From the NCBI GenBank assembly GCA_902801985.1, contig CADCKD010000002.1, positions 124,001 through 188,000 of the forward strand: a stretch of DNA of 64,000 bases, given 5' to 3'. This DNA is from an uncultured bacterium (GTDB lineage Bacteria > Cyanobacteriota > Vampirovibrionia > Gastranaerophilales > Gastranaerophilaceae). Below are positions 42,820-53,300 of this stretch, in pieces. Below the pieces are notes generated by a model. That model did no database searches. It was not told where the DNA came from and saw only the letters and a list, made by a program, of their open reading frames with translations. The position numbers and the translations under genes are program-made. The first letter of the stretch is position 1. Each line of letters opens with the position of its first letter.

Positions 42820-44031
42820 TTATTCTTCGTATTGTTTTATTATATTTTGTAATTTTAGCCAACCTAAAACTACATGTTGAATATTGTCTATTCTTATTAC
42901 ACTTGCATTTGGAGTAACTCCGGGTTTTACCCAGTTTGCAGAATTTGGTAAACCGCCTGCGTGTACACCTGTTTTTACCTGAACTTTACTTAAAAACATA
43001 CAACCGATTGATAAAGATTTGAATATTATTTTTTTAAGTTGTTCATTATTTATACATTCATAAATAGATGCAAGTCCTTCCATTATTGTTCCAAGACTGC
43101 ATGGACGTATATTATCTTTAAATGCACCAAAGTAGCTGTTTTTTGGATTTGTTATTTGGCTGCTTAATATAGGTATTGCCATTTGTTCGGCATAGGAGCG
43201 CATTTCACCTTTTTCTTCTTCCGGTACAAGACCTTTTGCAAATAATTTTTCTATTGCAAGAACTGACCAATGGTCAAATGGTATATTTAGATTTAGTGTT
43301 TTTCTTGTTTTTATAATATAAGAAAGTGATTTTTTTGCTGCTTTTAACCATTTTTCCTGAGGGTCTGTTTCATACAAATACAAAAGTCCGACAACAGCTT
43401 GTGCCGGATAATATATTGCTTCTGCTGTTTTATTTATAAGTTTTTTATTGCAATCATAATATGCATATATATTACCGTCTTCACTTTGCATTGATAATAT
43501 AAATTCACCAAGCCCTTGTAATATTTTTAGGTCTATTTCCCCTTCTTTATAAAGGTTACAAAGAGCACTTAATGCAACACCGGCAGCTCCGGATTTTGCT
43601 ATTGGAAATTTTATACCTTCTTCTTCCGGCTCTGAAATAACTATATATTTATTTTTGCCCAATTTTTTTACATATTTATCTATAAAATATTTGGATGATA
43701 TTATTCTTTCTTCTTTATATCTGTCTTCTAATTCATATTCTTCAAATTTATACATAGAATATAAAGTTCCTGCATGACGCAAAGAGTTGTATGTTTTGTT
43801 TTCGTAAGTTATTTCCGGATTAACATTGTTTCTATACTTAAAACGGCCATTTGTTAAAATATTAGTATTCAAATAACTCATAGATAAGCCTATCTCATAG
43901 TAATATGGCAAATCTCTTGTGTGTTCATGTGTATATTTATGAGAATCTTTTCTTATTATTGTCGCAAATACAACAACAATTATAAGAAATATGGTTGGTA
44001 TGAATACTAATGGTGATGATAAATCAAACAT
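42820..44031 (-). CDS. Membrane-anchored (alpha/alpha)-toroid protein, unknown
   Basis: A 403-residue protein. One N-terminal membrane segment (about 8-26, VFIPTIFLIIVVVFATII) is followed by repeated helical pairs carrying carbohydrate-enzyme-like stretches: YNSLRHAGTLYSMY, GAAGVALSALCNLY, YYPAQAVVGLLYLYE and DHWSVLAIEKLF. The pattern fits an (alpha/alpha)6 barrel like those of glycan-modifying enzymes and epimerases. I cannot name the activity. TATAAT (44038-44043) ends 6 nt before the ATG. Confidence 0.6.
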   Translation of the reverse strand: MFDLSSPLVFIPTIFLIIVVVFATIIRKDSHKYTHEHTRDLPYYYEIGLSMSYLNTNILTNGRFKYRNNVNPEITYENKTYNSLRHAGTLYSMYKFEEYELEDRYKEERIISSKYFIDKYVKKLGKNKYIVISEPEEEGIKFPIAKSGAAGVALSALCNLYKEGEIDLKILQGLGEFILSMQSEDGNIYAYYDCNKKLINKTAEAIYYPAQAVVGLLYLYETDPQEKWLKAAKKSLSYIIKTRKTLNLNIPFDHWSVLAIEKLFAKGLVPEEEKGEMRSYAEQMAIPILSSQITNPKNSYFGAFKDNIRPCSLGTIMEGLASIYECINNEQLKKIIFKSLSIGCMFLSKVQVKTGVHAGGLPNSANWVKPGVTPNASVIRIDNIQHVVLGWLKLQNIIKQYEE

Positions 44032-44037
44032 ATTGTT

Positions 44038-44043
44038 ATTATA
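44038..44043 (-). promoter_or_regulatory. -10 box of the toroid protein gene, leaderless type
   Basis: TATAAT on the minus strand, exactly 6 nt before the ATG at 44031, with no ribosome-binding site. Confidence 0.4.
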
Positions 44044-44086
44044 GCAAAGGTATCAAAAATAATAATAAAGCATTTGTAGGATTTTT

Positions 44087-44671
44087 TTATTTCTTTTCAT
44101 TAAACCAATCAAGAATTGGTCTTATTTCACCATATTCAAGTTTATATTTTTTTGCAATATTACTTTCTAAAATCTTATCTATTCTCAAATTTGCATTTGG
44201 TATATATTTTATTTTTAGTTTTTTATTTTTAGAATCATAATATTTTGAGTAATTTAAACCATTATTCACACAATCCGGAAGTTTTAAGTAGCCTTCTTTG
44301 TCATCATAATAACAAAGACCATATGTTCTGCAAGTAATTCCTCTATATTTATATATTAAACACTGATTATTTACCAAAAAAGGGCATACATGTTCAAAAC
44401 GTTCTTCTTTTTTGTGTTTTTTATTTTGCCAATCTTTTTTATCCAATAATAATTTCATTATATTTTGTTGAACAATTATTTTTTGATTTTGCGGAAGATT
44501 TATAAAACCTTCTGTCATATATGAAAATTCTAGTTGAGAAAATGGATATTCTCCATTTCTGCAGCAGGCGCTGCATCCAAGTTTACAGTAAATATATTTG
44601 GATTGCTTTTTATAAAAATAATTTAATATTTTGTCTAATCTAGATAAAAATTTTTCATATCTTTTTAACAT
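44087..44671 (-). CDS. YkgJ-family CxxCxxCC metal-binding protein
   Basis: A 194-residue protein of the YkgJ zinc/iron-chelating family. The Cys set is CKLGCSACCRNGEYP near residue 30, CPFLVNNQCLIYKYRGITCRTYG near 100 (written in part) and a later DC. The family probably binds an iron or zinc centre; its reaction is unknown in most bacteria, while some relatives act in lysine-side or protein modification contexts. A basic N-terminus and C-terminus flank the domain. Confidence 0.82.
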   Translation of the reverse strand: MLKRYEKFLSRLDKILNYFYKKQSKYIYCKLGCSACCRNGEYPFSQLEFSYMTEGFINLPQNQKIIVQQNIMKLLLDKKDWQNKKHKKEERFEHVCPFLVNNQCLIYKYRGITCRTYGLCYYDDKEGYLKLPDCVNNGLNYSKYYDSKNKKLKIKYIPNANLRIDKILESNIAKKYKLEYGEIRPILDWFNEKK

Positions 44672-44710
44672 AAATGAGACCTTTTATGTATTATTGTTTA
44701 TATTATACCA

Positions 44711-44883
44711 TGTAGAAAACTTTGTAGAATACTTGTTTATAAAATATACATTTTCTACATTATTTTTTTTATATTTTTATATTTTTTACTTTTATACAAT
44801 TTTTTATTTTTATACAAATGTTTTCTACATAAAAATAAACAATAAAATTTTTTGTTATTATTGACTTTTAGTAGTTTTCTACA
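44711..44883. repeat. Cluster of TTTTCTACA sites in a long AT-rich spacer
   Basis: The 354 nt between the YkgJ gene and lptB contain TTTTCTACA at 44751-44759, 44821-44829 and 44875-44883 (plus), the reverse complement at 44711-44719, and a shorter TGTAGAA at 44723-44729. I expect about two such 9-mers by chance in the whole window at this base composition, so four within 175 bp is notable. The sequence differs by one base from TTTTCCACA, the DnaA box reported in cyanobacteria. No gene is visible here. Confidence 0.6.
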
Positions 44884-44970
44884 AATATTTGCTGTCTATT
44901 ATCATGACGAATTTTTATTAAATAATATATTTTATTAATTATTTAATAGTATTTTCATAATTCTTTTAAT

Positions 44971-44999
44971 TTGCACAAAAATTATTTTTTCAGTAAAAT
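44971..44999 (+). promoter_or_regulatory. Promoter of the lptB operon
   Basis: TTGCAC (44971-44976), 17-nt spacer and TAAAAT (44994-44999), followed by a short leader and AAGGGG ahead of the lptB ATG. Confidence 0.6.
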
Positions 45000-45025
45000 T
45001 AAACTATATATAACAAGGGGATAAT

Positions 45026-45751
45026 ATGAGAATAGAGGCTAAAAATCTTATTAAAATATATGGGGATAGAAGAGTTGTTAATGATGTATCTATTTCAATA
45101 GAAAAAGGAGAAGTAGTAGGTCTTTTAGGTCCAAATGGAGCCGGCAAAACAACAACATTTTATATGGTTGTTGGTTTAGTAAAACCAAATGGCGGAAATA
45201 TTTATATAAATGATAAAAATATAACAACATGGCCTATGCATATTAGAGCAAAAGCAGGTATTGGTTATCTTCCACAGGAAGCATCCAGTTTCAGAAGTTT
45301 GTCTGTTGAAGATAATATAAAGCTTGTTTTAGAAATGAATGATAAACTTACCGTAAATGAAAAAAGAAAAAAATTAGAAGAATTATTAACAGAATTCGGA
45401 ATTATAAGATTGCGCTCAGAAGCTTCAATTTCCCTATCAGGTGGAGAAAGAAGACGTGTTGAACTCGCAAGAGCACTAGCCGCAAGTCCTGATTTTATTT
45501 TGTTAGATGAGCCATTTACAGGAATTGACCCGATTGCTATTGGTGAAATTAAAGAAAATATAAGAAAATTATCTGTTGAAAAAGGGCTTGGGGTTCTTAT
45601 AACAGACCATAATCCAAAAGCAACACTTTCTATAACAGATAGAGCGTATGTTATTTTTGACGGAAAAATTAAAATTCAAGGAAACAGTAAAGATGTTGCA
45701 AACAATCCTGTTGCAAAAGAATTCTATTTAGGAAAGGATTTTACACTGTAA
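45026..45751 (+). CDS. lptB: LPS export ABC transporter ATP-binding protein LptB
   Basis: ATPase that powers LPS extraction from the inner membrane. The 241-residue protein has Walker A GPNGAGKTT (35-43), a Q loop in YLPQEASSFRSLS, which is the LptB-type Q-loop context, signature LSGGERRRVE, Walker B FILLDEPFTGIDP and the switch His in ITDHN. Its stop overlaps the ATG of the permease (TAATG), so synthesis is coupled. Confidence 0.96.
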   Translation: MRIEAKNLIKIYGDRRVVNDVSISIEKGEVVGLLGPNGAGKTTTFYMVVGLVKPNGGNIYINDKNITTWPMHIRAKAGIGYLPQEASSFRSLSVEDNIKLVLEMNDKLTVNEKRKKLEELLTEFGIIRLRSEASISLSGGERRRVELARALAASPDFILLDEPFTGIDPIAIGEIKENIRKLSVEKGLGVLITDHNPKATLSITDRAYVIFDGKIKIQGNSKDVANNPVAKEFYLGKDFTL

Positions 45752-46869
45752 TGAGTATAAAATTTCCTAAAATAACAATTTATGACAGGTATATATTTAA
45801 ACAAGTTGCAATGGCAACAATTGTTGCAGTTTTATTGTTTACTATTGTTTGGATTGCTCCTGAAATATTACTAAATATTATAAAAGATGCATTAGCTGGT
45901 GATTATGGATTTAAAACAGCAATATTATTATTATTTTATGAACTTCCTAAAATATTAGACAAAGCGTTTCCTGTTGGTTTATTGTTAGGAACACTATTTA
46001 CATTTGACAAATTGAGTAAAGATTCTGAGATGACGATTTTTCGCGCAGTTGGAATGTCTTTTCAAAGAATTGTTATACCAATAGTTTGTCTTAGTTTTAT
46101 ATTTTCTATATTCTGTTTTTTACTAAGAGACAGTTGGACGCCGTTTGCTGAAAATAAATTAAGAGCAATAAGGGGACAAGTTTCTTCTGCACAATATATT
46201 TATACTCAAAAAGATAAATCAGGTCATCCGTTAGCTGCAGTTATTGTATCAAAAGCTGTTGGAAAAGATTTAAATAATGTAATTGTTTTAGATTTTGCAA
46301 ATCATTTTTATCAAGATGTTCATCAGTTGTCAAATATATATTCTGCTAAAAAAGGAAAAGTAGAAAATGACAGATGGGTTCTGGAAGATATAACAAATTA
46401 TAGTATTTCTAATGACGGCATTTATGTTGATATAGATCATTTGGATAAAATAAATATTTTAAACGGCGAAGCTGCTCAAAATGCTTATACATTAATGAAT
46501 TATTCATCAGTAAAAGAACGTGATATATCAACAAAAAATTTAAAAAAATATATAAAATTATTAAAAAAAGAAAATCTATCTGAAGAATATAGTTATATGC
46601 TGAATAAGTATATTCAAAGATTTATGCATCCTTTTATATGTATATTACTTGCTATATTGGGATGTCTTCTAGGTTTTAGCAAACCAAGAGAACAAAGACT
46701 TGTAGGTTTTACAATAGGTATAGGATGTGTATTTTTATATTATATAACACTTCCGTTCTTTGATATGCTTGCTGAAAAAGAAATATTATCACCGTTTATA
46801 ACAGCAACATTTCCAACTATTGCATTTATTGCAGCAATTTATATATTCTATAAAATAAAGGATTTATAA
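45751..46869 (+). CDS. LptF/LptG-family LPS export permease (second copy)
   Basis: A 372-residue YjgP/YjgQ-type permease. ITIYDRYIFKQVAMATIVAVL is the first helix (shown in part), PVGLLLGTLFTFDKLSKDSE and EMTIFRAVGMSFQRI contain the coupling region, a periplasmic part spans about 130-270, and three C-terminal helices follow. Its translational coupling to lptB shows that it belongs to the LptB2FG complex; the other permease at 37275 is the probable partner. It is followed at once by a glycosidase gene. Confidence 0.88.
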   Translation: MSIKFPKITIYDRYIFKQVAMATIVAVLLFTIVWIAPEILLNIIKDALAGDYGFKTAILLLFYELPKILDKAFPVGLLLGTLFTFDKLSKDSEMTIFRAVGMSFQRIVIPIVCLSFIFSIFCFLLRDSWTPFAENKLRAIRGQVSSAQYIYTQKDKSGHPLAAVIVSKAVGKDLNNVIVLDFANHFYQDVHQLSNIYSAKKGKVENDRWVLEDITNYSISNDGIYVDIDHLDKINILNGEAAQNAYTLMNYSSVKERDISTKNLKKYIKLLKKENLSEEYSYMLNKYIQRFMHPFICILLAILGCLLGFSKPREQRLVGFTIGIGCVFLYYITLPFFDMLAEKEILSPFITATFPTIAFIAAIYIFYKIKDL

Positions 46870-46870
46870 A

Positions 46871-47680
46871 ATGAAAAAATTAAGATATTTTTTTATAGTA
46901 TTTATAATGTTGATATTTTGTGCAAATGCAAATGCAGCAAATAATATATCAATAAAACACAATAACGGAATTTATCATATAGTTTTAAAAGGTGAAAAAA
47001 TAAAGAAAAGAATAAAATTTGTTGTTTCTGATGATTTAAAAACAAACAAAGAAGCTCATATTGCTTCAGGTGCAACATTAACATTAAATGCCGGATTTTT
47101 TGATCCAAAAAACGGACAAACAATATCATATATAGTTACAGACAGGATGACTTCAGCAGATCCTATGTTTAACACAGCATTACTTTCAAATCCTTTTTTT
47201 AGAATGAATATGTCAAAAATATTAAACAGATCAGAATTTAGAATAATGCAATGTGGTAACAAATTTCAATATGACATAGCTTCACACAAAGCAGACGTTC
47301 CGTTTGGTTGTGCTCTAATAACATCCGCTCAGGGAGGTCCATTAATATTACCGAAACTACAACTTGAAGAAGAAGGATTTATTGTTAAAAACTCTGCAGG
47401 AGAAGTTATAAGAGAATCTGCATCTGTTTTACATAAAACATCAAGAACAATAATTGGTTTAAAAGGAAAAGACGAGTGTCATATCCTTGTTATAACAGAT
47501 GAAAACCCAATGGATATGTATGAAGTTCAAAAATTGTGCAAAGATTTAGAGCTAGATAGGGCAATGGCGTTTGATGGCGGCAGTTCTACATCACTAAATT
47601 ATAAAAAAGATATAGATGTAATATCAATAAAAGGTGATGGAGCCGGTAGAATGTTAAAATCATTTATGTTGGTTTATTAG
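46871..47680 (+). CDS. Secreted phosphodiester glycosidase-like (NAGPA domain) protein
   Basis: A 269-residue exported protein with signal peptide (about 1-22, ending NANA). The NAGPA fold is marked by LTLNAGFFDPKNGQT near 75, SRTIIGLKGKDECHILVITD near 195 and the catalytic-type AMAFDGGSSTSLNYK near 235. Relatives remove GlcNAc from phosphodiesters or act on exopolysaccharides; here the substrate is unknown. It starts 1 nt after the permease stop, which ties it to the LPS export operon and suggests work on an envelope polymer. Confidence 0.85.
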   Translation: MKKLRYFFIVFIMLIFCANANAANNISIKHNNGIYHIVLKGEKIKKRIKFVVSDDLKTNKEAHIASGATLTLNAGFFDPKNGQTISYIVTDRMTSADPMFNTALLSNPFFRMNMSKILNRSEFRIMQCGNKFQYDIASHKADVPFGCALITSAQGGPLILPKLQLEEEGFIVKNSAGEVIRESASVLHKTSRTIIGLKGKDECHILVITDENPMDMYEVQKLCKDLELDRAMAFDGGSSTSLNYKKDIDVISIKGDGAGRMLKSFMLVY

Positions 47681-47707
47681 TATTGTATAAAAGAACGGAG
47701 TAAAAAA

Positions 47708-48082
47708 TTGCAACCAGAACAAAAAAACGAAAAAATATTAAATAAACCAATGAACCGTCCTTGGGGATATTATATTGTTACATCTGTGGGTGATGGTTTT
47801 GAAACAAAAATTATCCATGTAAATCCGGGTCAAAAATTATCTGTTCAATCTCATAATCACAGAAGTGAACACTGGTTTATTTTATCAGGTAAGGCTAATG
47901 TTATATTAAATGATAAAGAAATGGTTTTACTTCCGGGTCAAAGTATAGATATTCCGCAAAAAGCAATACATTCTTTGCAAAATTTGCAAAAAGAAGATTT
48001 GGAAATCGTAGAAATCCAAACAGGTGACCTTCTTTCAGAAGAAGATATTATAAGATATTCAGACATCTATGGTCGAGTGTAA
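47708..48082 (+). CDS. Stand-alone mannose-6-phosphate isomerase-type cupin
   Basis: A 124-residue protein equal to the C-terminal type II mannose-6-phosphate isomerase domain of ManC/AlgA proteins. NRPWGYYIVTSVGDGFETKII opens the domain (cut here), LSVQSHNHRSEHWFILSGK holds the cupin metal ligands and LPGQSIDIPQKAIHSLQN the second motif. The nucleotidyltransferase half is missing, so it may only isomerise mannose 6-phosphate or fructose 6-phosphate. TTG start with CGGAG upstream; an ATG would remove the conserved start. Confidence 0.82.
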   Translation: MQPEQKNEKILNKPMNRPWGYYIVTSVGDGFETKIIHVNPGQKLSVQSHNHRSEHWFILSGKANVILNDKEMVLLPGQSIDIPQKAIHSLQNLQKEDLEIVEIQTGDLLSEEDIIRYSDIYGRV

Positions 48083-48217
48083 TATACTATTTGTAAATAA
48101 ATGATAAGTAAAAACACAATCAACACTTTAAAAAAGGCAAAAAATAGTTTATACTATAAATGTAGTAATAAACATATAATATTTTTTGATTTTACAAATA
48201 TCCATCTATTTGAAGTA

Positions 48218-48247
48218 TTGTCAGGTAAACACATTATAGGGTAAAAT
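48218..48247 (+). promoter_or_regulatory. Promoter upstream of the GGDEF/HD-GYP gene
   Basis: TTGTCA (48218-48223), 18-nt spacer and TAAAAT (48242-48247), about 85 nt before the start codon. The 250-nt spacer shows nothing else that I can name. Confidence 0.4.
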
Positions 48248-48332
48248 TGTTTAGTAATGTAAAATTATTGTCTAAACATGTCAAAAAAATGTCATCAGTA
48301 AACTTATAGAGTCAAAAGCAGGTATAGTAGTT

Positions 48333-50324
48333 TTGGAAAGATTAAATAGAAATACACAGAAAAAATCAGAAAAGCAAACTAAAAAAAGTTTAGCTTCAAA
48401 TCCGATTGAAAAAATAATTAATCAATTAGAAAACGGAACATTACCTGAAAAAACGACACATAAAAATCCTTATGCGTCAGATTCTGTTATATCTTCAAAT
48501 AATAGATCAAAACAACTAAAGCCTTCTCAAAATCCATTTATTGATAAATCAAATTTTAATGACATTGTTCAAACAATAAATAATTTTAATGTTTCAAAAA
48601 CAAAATCCAACTCATATACAACACCTGTTGTGGATATTTCTGATATACCAGATGCAAATTTAAATTATGCAGATATTATGAAAAACGTTTCTGATGTTTT
48701 TCAAAAAAGTACAAGTATTATAAATTTATATTCTCAATTAAATAAAATATTTGTAGATAAATTAAAATGGAATTTTATCGGATTTGGTTTACTTCATGAA
48801 AAATCAAAATGTTTAAATGTTCGTTTATATTCAAAAGAGAGTTCATATAGTTCAAAAGTATTTTTATCAGATGAAACAAATCCGATAGTACAATGTTTTA
48901 AATCAAAAAATATAATTGATAAAAATAATGTAGAATACTTAAATATTCCATATTTAAGAAAAACAGGCTCTGTTGTAGTTCCAATGATGTCGGTAAACAA
49001 ATGTATCGGCGTAATGCTTGTTGGTAAACCAATAACCAATGTTAATGTGAATATAATAACATTCTTGTCAAATTATATGGGAATGTTTATTCACAATATA
49101 CAATTATTGGAACAAACGAATAAATTTGCAAATACTGATACATTGACTTCATTATATAATCACAGAGGTTTTCAAGAAGTTTTGGCAACAGAACTTGCAA
49201 AAGCAAAAGAAAATAAAACACCTTTATCTGTAATAATGTTTGACATAAATAATATAACAAAAATAAACAGAGAATTAGGCCATGCAAAAGGTGATGAAGT
49301 AATTAAAGTTTTGGCAGATAAAGTAAAACAAAATATAAAAAATACAGATTCTGCAGGCAGATATGGCGGTGATGAAATAGCAATAATAATGCCGGAAACC
49401 GATACAAGAAATGCAAAATATATGGCAGAATACATAACATATAGTTTGTCTTGTTGTTTTGTAGATGATGTAGGGCCGGTCAAGGTATCTGTTGGTATAT
49501 CAACATACCCAAATGCGGCTCAAGATCAAGAGAAATTATTAATATTAGCAGAACAAGCAATGTTTATATCACAAGCAAAAGGTTATAAAGAAGGTATGTC
49601 TGCAATAATAAGTTCAGAAGATTTTAACTTCTGGGATGATATTGCTGTAAATTCTTTTGCTGAAATTATTGCAAAACGTCATTTTGAAAACGGTATAAAC
49701 TTTGAAGAAGAATTAGTTAAAAAAATAAATAGCGCAGAAATAATAAACCATAACAATTTAATGGAAATGGTAACATCTTTAGCTGGTGCAATTGATGCCA
49801 AAGATCCATATACAAAAGGTCATTCAACGTCAGTTTCAAGGTATTCAGAAGCTCTTGCAAGAGCAATAAACCTTCCTGAACATGAAGTTGAAAGAATAAA
49901 AATAGGTGCAATGCTTCATGATATAGGCAAAATAGGTATTCCGGAAAGTGTTCTTAAAAAACCGGGCAAATTAACAGAAGAAGAATGGAATATTATGAAA
50001 CAACACCCATCTATTGGTGCAGAAAAAGTACTTGCGCCAAACGAAGCGTTACGTGAATTTATTCCGATAGTAAAATATCACCATGAAAGACTTGACGGAA
50101 AAGGTTATCCGGAAGGTTTAAAAGGTGAAGATATTCCATTAGAAGCAAGAATTGTATCTGTTGCCGATGCATATCATGCTTTGGTAAGTGACAGACCATA
50201 CAGAAAAGGTATGCCAATCGAAAAAGCCTGTGCAATATTACAAGAAGGTGCAGGAATTCAGTGGGATAGTGATTTAGTGCGCCAATTTATTGTTATTGCA
50301 CCATCTTTAACTACAAGTGTTTAG
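48333..50324 (+). CDS. GAF-GGDEF-HD-GYP cyclic di-GMP protein
   Basis: A 663-residue protein with both turnover domains. Residues 1-115 are low-complexity and Lys/Asn-rich; about 118-262 form a GAF-like sensor; about 266-425 a GGDEF domain whose active site reads RYGGDEIA (GGDEI, so activity may be reduced); and about 478-655 an HD-GYP domain with MLHDIGKIGIPE, KYHHERLDGKGYP and a complete set of metal ligands. The HD-GYP part should degrade c-di-GMP. The start is TTG and is uncertain. Cytosolic: no membrane segment is seen. Confidence 0.9.
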   Translation: MERLNRNTQKKSEKQTKKSLASNPIEKIINQLENGTLPEKTTHKNPYASDSVISSNNRSKQLKPSQNPFIDKSNFNDIVQTINNFNVSKTKSNSYTTPVVDISDIPDANLNYADIMKNVSDVFQKSTSIINLYSQLNKIFVDKLKWNFIGFGLLHEKSKCLNVRLYSKESSYSSKVFLSDETNPIVQCFKSKNIIDKNNVEYLNIPYLRKTGSVVVPMMSVNKCIGVMLVGKPITNVNVNIITFLSNYMGMFIHNIQLLEQTNKFANTDTLTSLYNHRGFQEVLATELAKAKENKTPLSVIMFDINNITKINRELGHAKGDEVIKVLADKVKQNIKNTDSAGRYGGDEIAIIMPETDTRNAKYMAEYITYSLSCCFVDDVGPVKVSVGISTYPNAAQDQEKLLILAEQAMFISQAKGYKEGMSAIISSEDFNFWDDIAVNSFAEIIAKRHFENGINFEEELVKKINSAEIINHNNLMEMVTSLAGAIDAKDPYTKGHSTSVSRYSEALARAINLPEHEVERIKIGAMLHDIGKIGIPESVLKKPGKLTEEEWNIMKQHPSIGAEKVLAPNEALREFIPIVKYHHERLDGKGYPEGLKGEDIPLEARIVSVADAYHALVSDRPYRKGMPIEKACAILQEGAGIQWDSDLVRQFIVIAPSLTTSV

Positions 50325-50333
50325 TATTTGGGT

Positions 50334-50339
50334 TATAAT
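50334..50339 (+). promoter_or_regulatory. -10 box of mfd, leaderless type
   Basis: TATAAT followed by 6 nt and the mfd ATG at 50346. The -35 region is weak. Confidence 0.4.
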
Positions 50340-50345
50340 AATTTT

Positions 50346-53300
50346 ATGTTTGGCATAAAAGAAGACGATATATCTGTTCAATACGAAGAATTCAGAGCAA
50401 AAATAAAAGAAAATAAATCTTTTGGTGTGACGGGTTTAACTTCTTTTTTGCGTCTTTACTTGCTTTCAAAAATAAAATCTTATTCAAATAAAAAAATATT
50501 GTTTATAACATCTACTGAACAAAATACATTAAAATACCAGAGTGATTTAAAAACAATTTGTGATATAGATTCTCAAATAATGCCATATCAAGATATTTCA
50601 ATGTATGAAACAGTATCACAAAACTTATATAATTATGCTCAGCAAGTAGAAATTTTACAAAATAAACCTCAAATAGTTTTATGTCCAGTAAAGTCGCTGC
50701 TTGAAAAATTTCCTAATGAAGATTTTTTTAAAAAGAACTCTATAAAAATAAAAATAGGAGAGAGTATAGATTTAACAAAACTATCAAAAAAACTTGTAAA
50801 TCTTGGTTATAAAAAAGTTACAATGGTTAGTGATATTGGAGAATTTAGTATTCGAGGGGATATTGCGGATATTTTTTCTATAAATTCAAATCCTGTCAGA
50901 ATAGAACTCTGGGGAGATGAAATTGTTGATATAAGATATTTCAATAATGAAACCCAAAAATCAATAGAAAAAGCAAAAGAAACGATAATCAAACCAATAT
51001 ACAAATTTATTACTGTTGGTCAAGAAGATACTGTTAAAAAGCTTCAAACAAATATAGAAGATGAAATTCCCGAAGAAAATTATTTTGAAGGTATAGAAGT
51101 TTATCAAAATTATTTTAATAAAAATCTTGTCAGTATATTTGATTATTTTGAAGATTATGTAATCGTATTTGATGAAACCTCTGAAATATATTCAAAATAT
51201 GAATTTTTTGATGAAGATTATACAAAAAGACGCGATGAAAATGTAAAAAACGGGTTAATACAATTATCAGAAATAAAAAACCACTTTACTTATGAAGAAT
51301 TTCTTCGCCACACATCATATTTTCAAAAAATAGGTTTCAATAATTTTGTAGACGGCAGTATGTTAGATTTGATAGAATTTAATGCCCAACCATTACGAAA
51401 TTTTGAAGCAAATTTTGATGAGCTAGAAAAATATTTTAACGAATATAAAGACTATCAAAAAATAATAGCAACAGATTATCCGGACAGAGTAAAAGAAATT
51501 TTAGCAGAAAAAGAAATATTTGATGTTGAATATCAACCGTCAACCGTATGTGGAGGATGTATTCTTCCAGAATTCAAAACAATAATTGTAACAGATAGAG
51601 AATTATTTAATAAACGTCCAAAAGAAATTAGCGCATCAAAAAAATCTTATTTTAAAGAAAAACCTGAATTTATAGAAAATATAAACGACATAAAACCGGG
51701 AGAATTTGTAGTTCATACAATTCACGGTTTAGGTATTTATCAAGGGCTTTCTAAACAGGAAATAGACGGGCAGCTAAAAGATTATTTGACAATAGAATAT
51801 GCAAATAAAGACAAGTTACACATTCCTGCAGAACAAATAAACCTGTTATGCAGATATAGGGGTTCCGGAAATACAAGGCCAAAACTATCTAAAATGGGCG
51901 GCCATGATTGGGAAAATACAAAATCAAAAGTTAAAAAAGCTGTTGAAGTTGTTGCATATGACCTGTTAAAATTATATGCAAAACGAAAAATGCAAGAGGG
52001 GATTGAATTTTTACCAGATACAAATTGGCAGATAGAAATGGAAGAAGCATTTGAATATGTTGAAACACCGGACCAATTAAAAGCAATAAAAGAAGTAAAA
52101 AGCGACATGGAATCTTCTCAGCCAATGGACAGATTGATTTGCGGAGATGTGGGTTTTGGAAAAACAGAAGTTGCGATGCGTGCAATATTCAAAGCTGTAA
52201 CTTCAGGAAAACAAGCCGCAGTAATTGTTCCGACAACAATCCTTGCTCTGCAGCATTATCAAACAATATCAGAAAGATTTAAACCGTTTGGAGTTCAAGT
52301 TGAATTATTATCAAGATTTAGAACTCCAAAACAACAAAAAGAAACCATAAAACACCTTGCAACAGGCGAATGCGATGTTGTTATAGGTACTCACAGATTA
52401 TTGCAAGATGGAATAATATTTAAAGATTTAGGATTTTTAGTTGTAGATGAAGAACACAGATTTGGGGTTCGTCATAAAGAAAGACTAAAACAATTAAGAG
52501 AAAATATTGATATATTGTCGATGTCAGCAACACCAATTCCGAGAACTTTATATATGTCATTATCAGGGATTAAAGATATTTCTTTAATAAATACCCCACC
52601 CAAAAATCGTTTACCAATAAAAACCTATGTTGGTGAGTGGAATGAAACAATGGTTAAAAACGCCATAAATCACGAAATAGACAGAGAAGGACAAGTTTTT
52701 TATCTATATAACAGAGTTGAAACAATAATGGAGATGAAAACATTATTGCAGCGGATAGTTCCAAATGCCAGAATAGCCATTGGTCATGGGCAGATGGATG
52801 AAAAAGAATTGGAAGAAGTAATTGTAGATTTTGAAAACCATGAATATGACGTGCTTTTAGCAACAACAATAATAGAAAATGGCATAGATATACCAAATGC
52901 AAACACAATGATAATACATGATTCTGACAGGTTTGGTTTAGCTCAGTTATATCAACTAAGAGGTCGTGTTGGACGTAGTGAGCGTCAAGCATATTGTTAT
53001 TGTTTCTATAAAAAAAGTAAAGAATTATCAAAAGATTCAATAGACAGGCTAAAAGCCATAAAAGAATTTACAACACTTGGCAGTGGTTATCAAATAGCAT
53101 TAAGAGATATAGAAATCAGAGGTGTAGGAAATATTTTAGGAACAAAACAGCACGGACATATGATAAATGTTGGTTTTGATACATATTGTGATTTATTAGA
53201 AGAAACCGTTCATGAGCTTCAAGGTGAAAAAGTAAAAAAACAAAATCCGACAATAGTAGATATAAATGTGACAGCTTATATTCCAGATGAATGGGTTGGT

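Noticed and set aside
44672-45025. The AT-rich gap as the replication origin
   Set aside because: The boxes differ from the known DnaA consensus, and no dnaA, dnaN or gidA lies nearby; kept only as a motif cluster.
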